Shown: positions 60,456 to 63,368 of the stretch, piece after piece
Position numbering within the stretch: the first letter of the stretch is position 1
Layout of the letters: each line of letters opens with the position of its first letter
Origin: an uncultured Oscillospiraceae bacterium
GTDB taxonomy: Bacteria; Bacillota; Clostridia; Oscillospirales; Acutalibacteraceae
Reading direction: 5' to 3'
DNA: 63,368 nt
Assembly (NCBI GenBank): GCA_900542375.1
Contig: UQNI01000002.1
Span: 1-63,368, forward strand
The notes under the pieces: model-generated
Databases searched by the model: none
Told to the model about the DNA's origin: nothing
What the model saw: the letters and a program-made list of their open reading frames with translations, nothing else
Made by a program: the position numbers and the translations under genes

Positions 60456-60490
60456 AATATCAGTCGATTTTGGCTGGTATTTTTTATTTT
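60456..60490 (+). terminator. Terminator of the surface-protein gene
   Basis: AATATCAGTC and GGCTGGTATT pair with G-U contacts across a 6-nt loop and are followed by a T-rich tail. Confidence 0.75.
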
Positions 60491-60553
60491 TATCTGAAAA
60501 GACAAATTAAAAAACATCCGTTTTTTAATAAGAAGTAAATTTTACCAAAGGAC

Positions 60554-60582
60554 TTGTATTTTTCCTTAAAATCGTATACAAT
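60554..60582 (+). promoter_or_regulatory. htpG promoter
   Basis: TTGTAT (60554-60559) and TACAAT (60577-60582) are separated by 17 nt. The start site would fall near the CIRCE element. Confidence 0.7.
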
Positions 60583-60593
60583 AATAAAAAAGA

Positions 60594-60620
60594 TTAGCAC
60601 TCTTATATGAAGAGTGCTAA
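60594..60620. promoter_or_regulatory. CIRCE element (HrcA operator)
   Basis: TTAGCACTC-N9-GAGTGCTAA is a perfect match to the CIRCE consensus. It overlaps the transcription start of htpG, so the gene is expected to be repressed by HrcA and induced by heat. Confidence 0.95.
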
Positions 60621-60645
60621 AATACGATGTAAGAGGGCTCAGACT

Positions 60646-62535
60646 ATGGCAATGAAACAATTTAAAGCAGAATCAAAACGTTTATTGGACTTGATGATTC
60701 ATTCTATTTATACACATCAAGAAATTTTTTTAAGAGAGCTGATTTCAAATGCCAGCGATGCAATTGACAAGCTGTATTATAAAAGTTTGCAAGATGGTGA
60801 CACAGGATTAAACAGAGATGATTTTTGCATTACCATTGATATTGATAAAGAGAAACGTAATTTAATTATCACAGACAATGGTTGCGGAATGACAAAAGAA
60901 GAATTGGAGAATAATCTGGGAGTTATTGCAAAAAGTGGTTCTCTCAATTTCAAACAAACACAGGAAAAACAAGACGAGATTGATATTATCGGTCAGTTTG
61001 GTGTTGGTTTTTATTCTGCATTTATGGTAAGCGACTGCGTAACTGTACACACACGTGCGTATGGCAGTGATGAAGCATATGAATGGAAATCCAAAGGAGT
61101 AGAGGGTTATTCCATTACTCCTTGCGAGAAAGAATCACATGGTACTCAGATTATATTACATATCAAACCAAATACAGATGAGGAAAATTATGATGAATAT
61201 TTGGATTCTTTCCGCATTCAGTGTATTGTAAAAAAATATTCAGATTATATTCGTTATCCTATTCAAATGGACGTGGAAAAACCTCGATTGAAAGAAGGAA
61301 GCGGAGAGAAACCGGAGTTTGAAACAGTTGTGGAAAAAACAACGTTGAACAGCATGGTTCCTATTTGGAGAAAGCGTAAAAGCGAAGTGACAGACGAAGA
61401 ATATGAAAGCTTTTACCAAGAAAAATTCTATGATTTTGAAAAACCTTTGCGTATCATTCACAGCAACACAGAAGGTGTCTGCACTTATTCTGCATTATTA
61501 TTTATCCCTTCCAAAGCGCCTTCTGATTATTATACACGTCAATATGAAACAGGTTTGCAGTTATACGCAAGCGGTGTAATGATTATGGAACGCTGCGAAG
61601 ACTTACTTCCCGAATATTTTGGGTTTGTGCGTGGCTTGGTGGATTCTCAGGATTTATCATTGAATATTTCACGCGAAATGCTCCAGCATGACCGTCAATT
61701 ACAGCTAATTGAAAGTCGTTTGGAAAAGAAAATCAAGTCAGAGTTAGAATCTATGATGAACAATGACAGAGAGACCTATGAAACATTTTTCCAGAACTTT
61801 GGTTTACAATTAAAATTTGGTGCATACGCAGATTATGGCGCTCATAAAGAGGTACTGCAAGACTTATTGATGTTCTATTCTTCTTCTGAAAAGAAACTGG
61901 TCAGTCTAAAAGAATATGTGTCCCGTATGAAAGAAGGGCAGGAATCCATTTATTATGCATGCGGTGATAATTTAGCTCGTATTGAAACAATGCCTCAAAT
62001 TGAATTGTTAAAAGATAAAGGGTTAGAAGTTCTGTATTTAACTGACGATGTGGACGAATTTGTGTTAAAAACAATTTCCAATTATGAAAATAAATCTTTT
62101 AAAAATATTTCGTCTGATGATTTAAATTTGGAAAGTGAAGAGGAAAAAAAGTCAAACGAAGCGCAAATCGAACAAAATAAAGATTTACTCGATTTTATGA
62201 AAGAAAGTTTAAGCGATAAAGTGGCAAAAGTCGTACTGTCTCAGCGTTTGAAATCTCATCCTGTATGTCTGTCTACAGAGGGTGAAATTACATTGGAGAT
62301 GGAAAAAGTGTTAAATGCAATGCCATCCGGCGGTAATGTAAAAGCAATTCGTGTTTTGGAAATCAATGCGAACCATCCTATTTTCCAAACGCTTCAAACA
62401 TTATTTGAACATGATAAAGACAAGTTAAAATCTTATACCAATTTATTATATGGACAAGCTTTGCTTATGGAAGGCATTCCTATTGAAGATCCTGTTACAT
62501 TTTCAAATCAAATTTGCGATTTAATGAATCCATAA
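60646..62535 (+). CDS. htpG: Chaperone HtpG (Hsp90)
   Basis: The 629-residue Hsp90 has the N-terminal ATPase (IHSIYTHQEIFLRELISNASDAIDKL, DNGCGMT, GQFGVGFYSAF), a middle domain (VRGLVDSQDLSLNISREMLQHDR) and a C-terminal dimerisation region. It is ATP-dependent, cytoplasmic and stress related. The frame extends upstream to 60607 but ATG 60646 has AGAGGG behind it and matches the usual MAMKQFKAE start. The preceding perfect CIRCE makes it HrcA-regulated. Confidence 0.97.
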   Translation: MAMKQFKAESKRLLDLMIHSIYTHQEIFLRELISNASDAIDKLYYKSLQDGDTGLNRDDFCITIDIDKEKRNLIITDNGCGMTKEELENNLGVIAKSGSLNFKQTQEKQDEIDIIGQFGVGFYSAFMVSDCVTVHTRAYGSDEAYEWKSKGVEGYSITPCEKESHGTQIILHIKPNTDEENYDEYLDSFRIQCIVKKYSDYIRYPIQMDVEKPRLKEGSGEKPEFETVVEKTTLNSMVPIWRKRKSEVTDEEYESFYQEKFYDFEKPLRIIHSNTEGVCTYSALLFIPSKAPSDYYTRQYETGLQLYASGVMIMERCEDLLPEYFGFVRGLVDSQDLSLNISREMLQHDRQLQLIESRLEKKIKSELESMMNNDRETYETFFQNFGLQLKFGAYADYGAHKEVLQDLLMFYSSSEKKLVSLKEYVSRMKEGQESIYYACGDNLARIETMPQIELLKDKGLEVLYLTDDVDEFVLKTISNYENKSFKNISSDDLNLESEEEKKSNEAQIEQNKDLLDFMKESLSDKVAKVVLSQRLKSHPVCLSTEGEITLEMEKVLNAMPSGGNVKAIRVLEINANHPIFQTLQTLFEHDKDKLKSYTNLLYGQALLMEGIPIEDPVTFSNQICDLMNP

Positions 62536-62547
62536 GTTTTGCCAATT

Positions 62548-62588
62548 AAAAAAACGATGAACATATTTTATGTGTTCATCGTTTTTTT
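62548..62588 (+). terminator. htpG terminator
   Basis: AACGATGAACA and TGTTCATCGTT pair across a 9-nt loop, flanked by A and T runs. Confidence 0.9.
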
Positions 62589-62660
62589 TAATGCATATTG
62601 TTATGGTAATGCTTATTGAAAAAGATATAACAGTGTTTCTGTTATCATGGAAATCAATAA

Positions 62661-63368
62661 AATGATAAAAAAGGTAGAGATTACGTAAGCAGCACATTTG
62701 ATAAAGATACAGACGGTTCACTCAGCAAGGAAGAGATAGAATCGGTTACTTATATTTTTGTAAACGGTAAAGGTATTCGCAGTTTGCAAGGTATTGAATA
62801 TTTTGTTAACTTACAATCGTTATATGCAGAAGTGAATCGAATTCAAACATTGGATGTATCTAAAAATGTAGATTTGATTACTTTAAATGTAAACAATAAT
62901 GAGCTAAAAAGTATTCTTTTACCAAATCAAGAAGAAAACAATACATTGGTATATTTGGATGTATTTGCAAATCAGTTGACATCTTTGGATGTAAGTAATT
63001 TACATGCACTTACTTTTCTGCATGCAGATGACAACCAACTAACCCATCTGGACTTAAGTGAAAATCCACTTACACAAAGCCATGGATTTGTCGCCATGAA
63101 TAACTATTTGGAAAGCATCACACTGCCGAATAATAATGTGGAATATCCATGGACAACATTTTTGCAAACACAACTATTCCCAAGAGATAAATCGGTTGGC
63201 TACAAAGTTGTTTGGTATACCAATCCTGAAAAAACAGATGTGCTGGATCCGGTTGCAACTCCAACAATCAGATGTACAGGACAAACACTGTATGCTCAAT
63301 ATGTACCAATCACTTATACTGTAGAGTTCCAATCCGGTGGTGGGACAGGCACTATGGAAAAACAAATG
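62661..63368 (+). pseudogene. 5'-truncated LRR surface-protein gene (runs off the right edge)
   Basis: An open frame follows TAA 62658-62660 and has no usable start codon or signal peptide. It opens with GRDYVSSTFDKDTDGSLSKEE, an EF-hand-like lead that in related secreted proteins follows a signal peptide and an FPDxNFR segment. LRR units follow (LDVSKNVDLITLNVNNNEL; LTSLDVSNLHAL; LTHLDLSENPL), then a start of a YTVEFQSGGGTGTM (Flg_new-like) domain at the window edge. The missing 5' end suggests a deletion just behind htpG. An upstream frameshift in an A-run cannot fully be ruled out. A small ATAACAG-N5-CTGTTAT palindrome lies at 62627-62645. Confidence 0.75.

Noticed and set aside
1..63368. 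CRISPR arrays, tRNA, rRNA and prophage genes.
   Set aside because: Read on both strands; no spaced direct-repeat array, no tRNA cloverleaf and no rRNA or phage structural sequence was recognised.

Overview
The window looks like a low-GC chromosome segment from an anaerobic Gram-positive clostridium, possibly a gut Oscillospiraceae-type Firmicute. The signs are strong AGGAGG ribosome sites with frequent TTG and GTG starts, sortase-anchored surface proteins, formate-THF ligase plus acetate kinase, a complete V-type ATPase operon, Fur/Crp/TetR regulators and a perfect CIRCE element. No rRNA, tRNA, CRISPR array, transposase or phage gene was recognised. The species assignment is inference.

Layout. 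0-3.3 kb: a Crp/Fnr-type regulator (with the start of an exported protein behind it) diverges from a three-gene set made of a HypB/UreG-like GTPase, an ABC ATPase and a solute-binding-like protein with no signal peptide. 3.3-6.1 kb: DegV, a 6S RNA, a DUF1292 protein and thioredoxin reductase. 6.1-17.8 kb: an autoregulated TetR with a heterodimeric ABC exporter-fold pair and a methyltransferase, then a TetR diverging from a five-gene dipeptide/nickel-type ABC importer. 18-25.6 kb: an SGNH hydrolase, a Fur-controlled zinc/manganese ABC operon, two small membrane proteins with a TetR, and a RodA/FtsW protein. 25.7-32.6 kb: fhs, tsaE-tsaB-rpiB, a DUF4380-like protein, tmcAL and ackA. 32.6-40.5 kb: a DUF378 protein, a surface-anchored ubiquitin, ispE, a DUF362 ferredoxin protein, an aminotransferase with its Lrp regulator, a PHP phosphatase, and the ACT/UPF0210 pair. 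41-50 kb: the V-ATPase operon. 50-63 kb: AlkD-like, YgjP-like, a decayed MerR gene, a QueG-like protein, structured intergenic repeats, CorA behind a structured leader, a CAT-like protein, an orphan fumarase beta subunit with a CDF transporter, a large LRR/vWA/Cna-B surface protein, CIRCE-controlled htpG, and a 5'-truncated LRR surface gene running off the end.

The most striking item is the gene at 33038-33901. It encodes a secreted protein whose predicted mature N-terminus is Met1 of a nearly intact eukaryotic ubiquitin (61 of 72 residues identical to human ubiquitin). A Cys-rich stalk and an SPKTG sortase tail follow. It lies directly behind ispE and has no C-terminal Gly-Gly, so it looks like a displayed ubiquitin mimic rather than a conjugation substrate.

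Other new-looking signals are: a shared 16-bp palindrome (GTTAG-N6-CTAAC) at the crp/GTPase divergent promoter, the ABC-pair operon and the fumarase operon; a geometrically feasible pseudoknot between V-ATPase subunits A and B; a structured, uORF-containing corA leader; iterated AAARGTRYACTTTT boxes before the LRR/vWA surface gene; and the soluble GTPase/ABC/binding-protein set.
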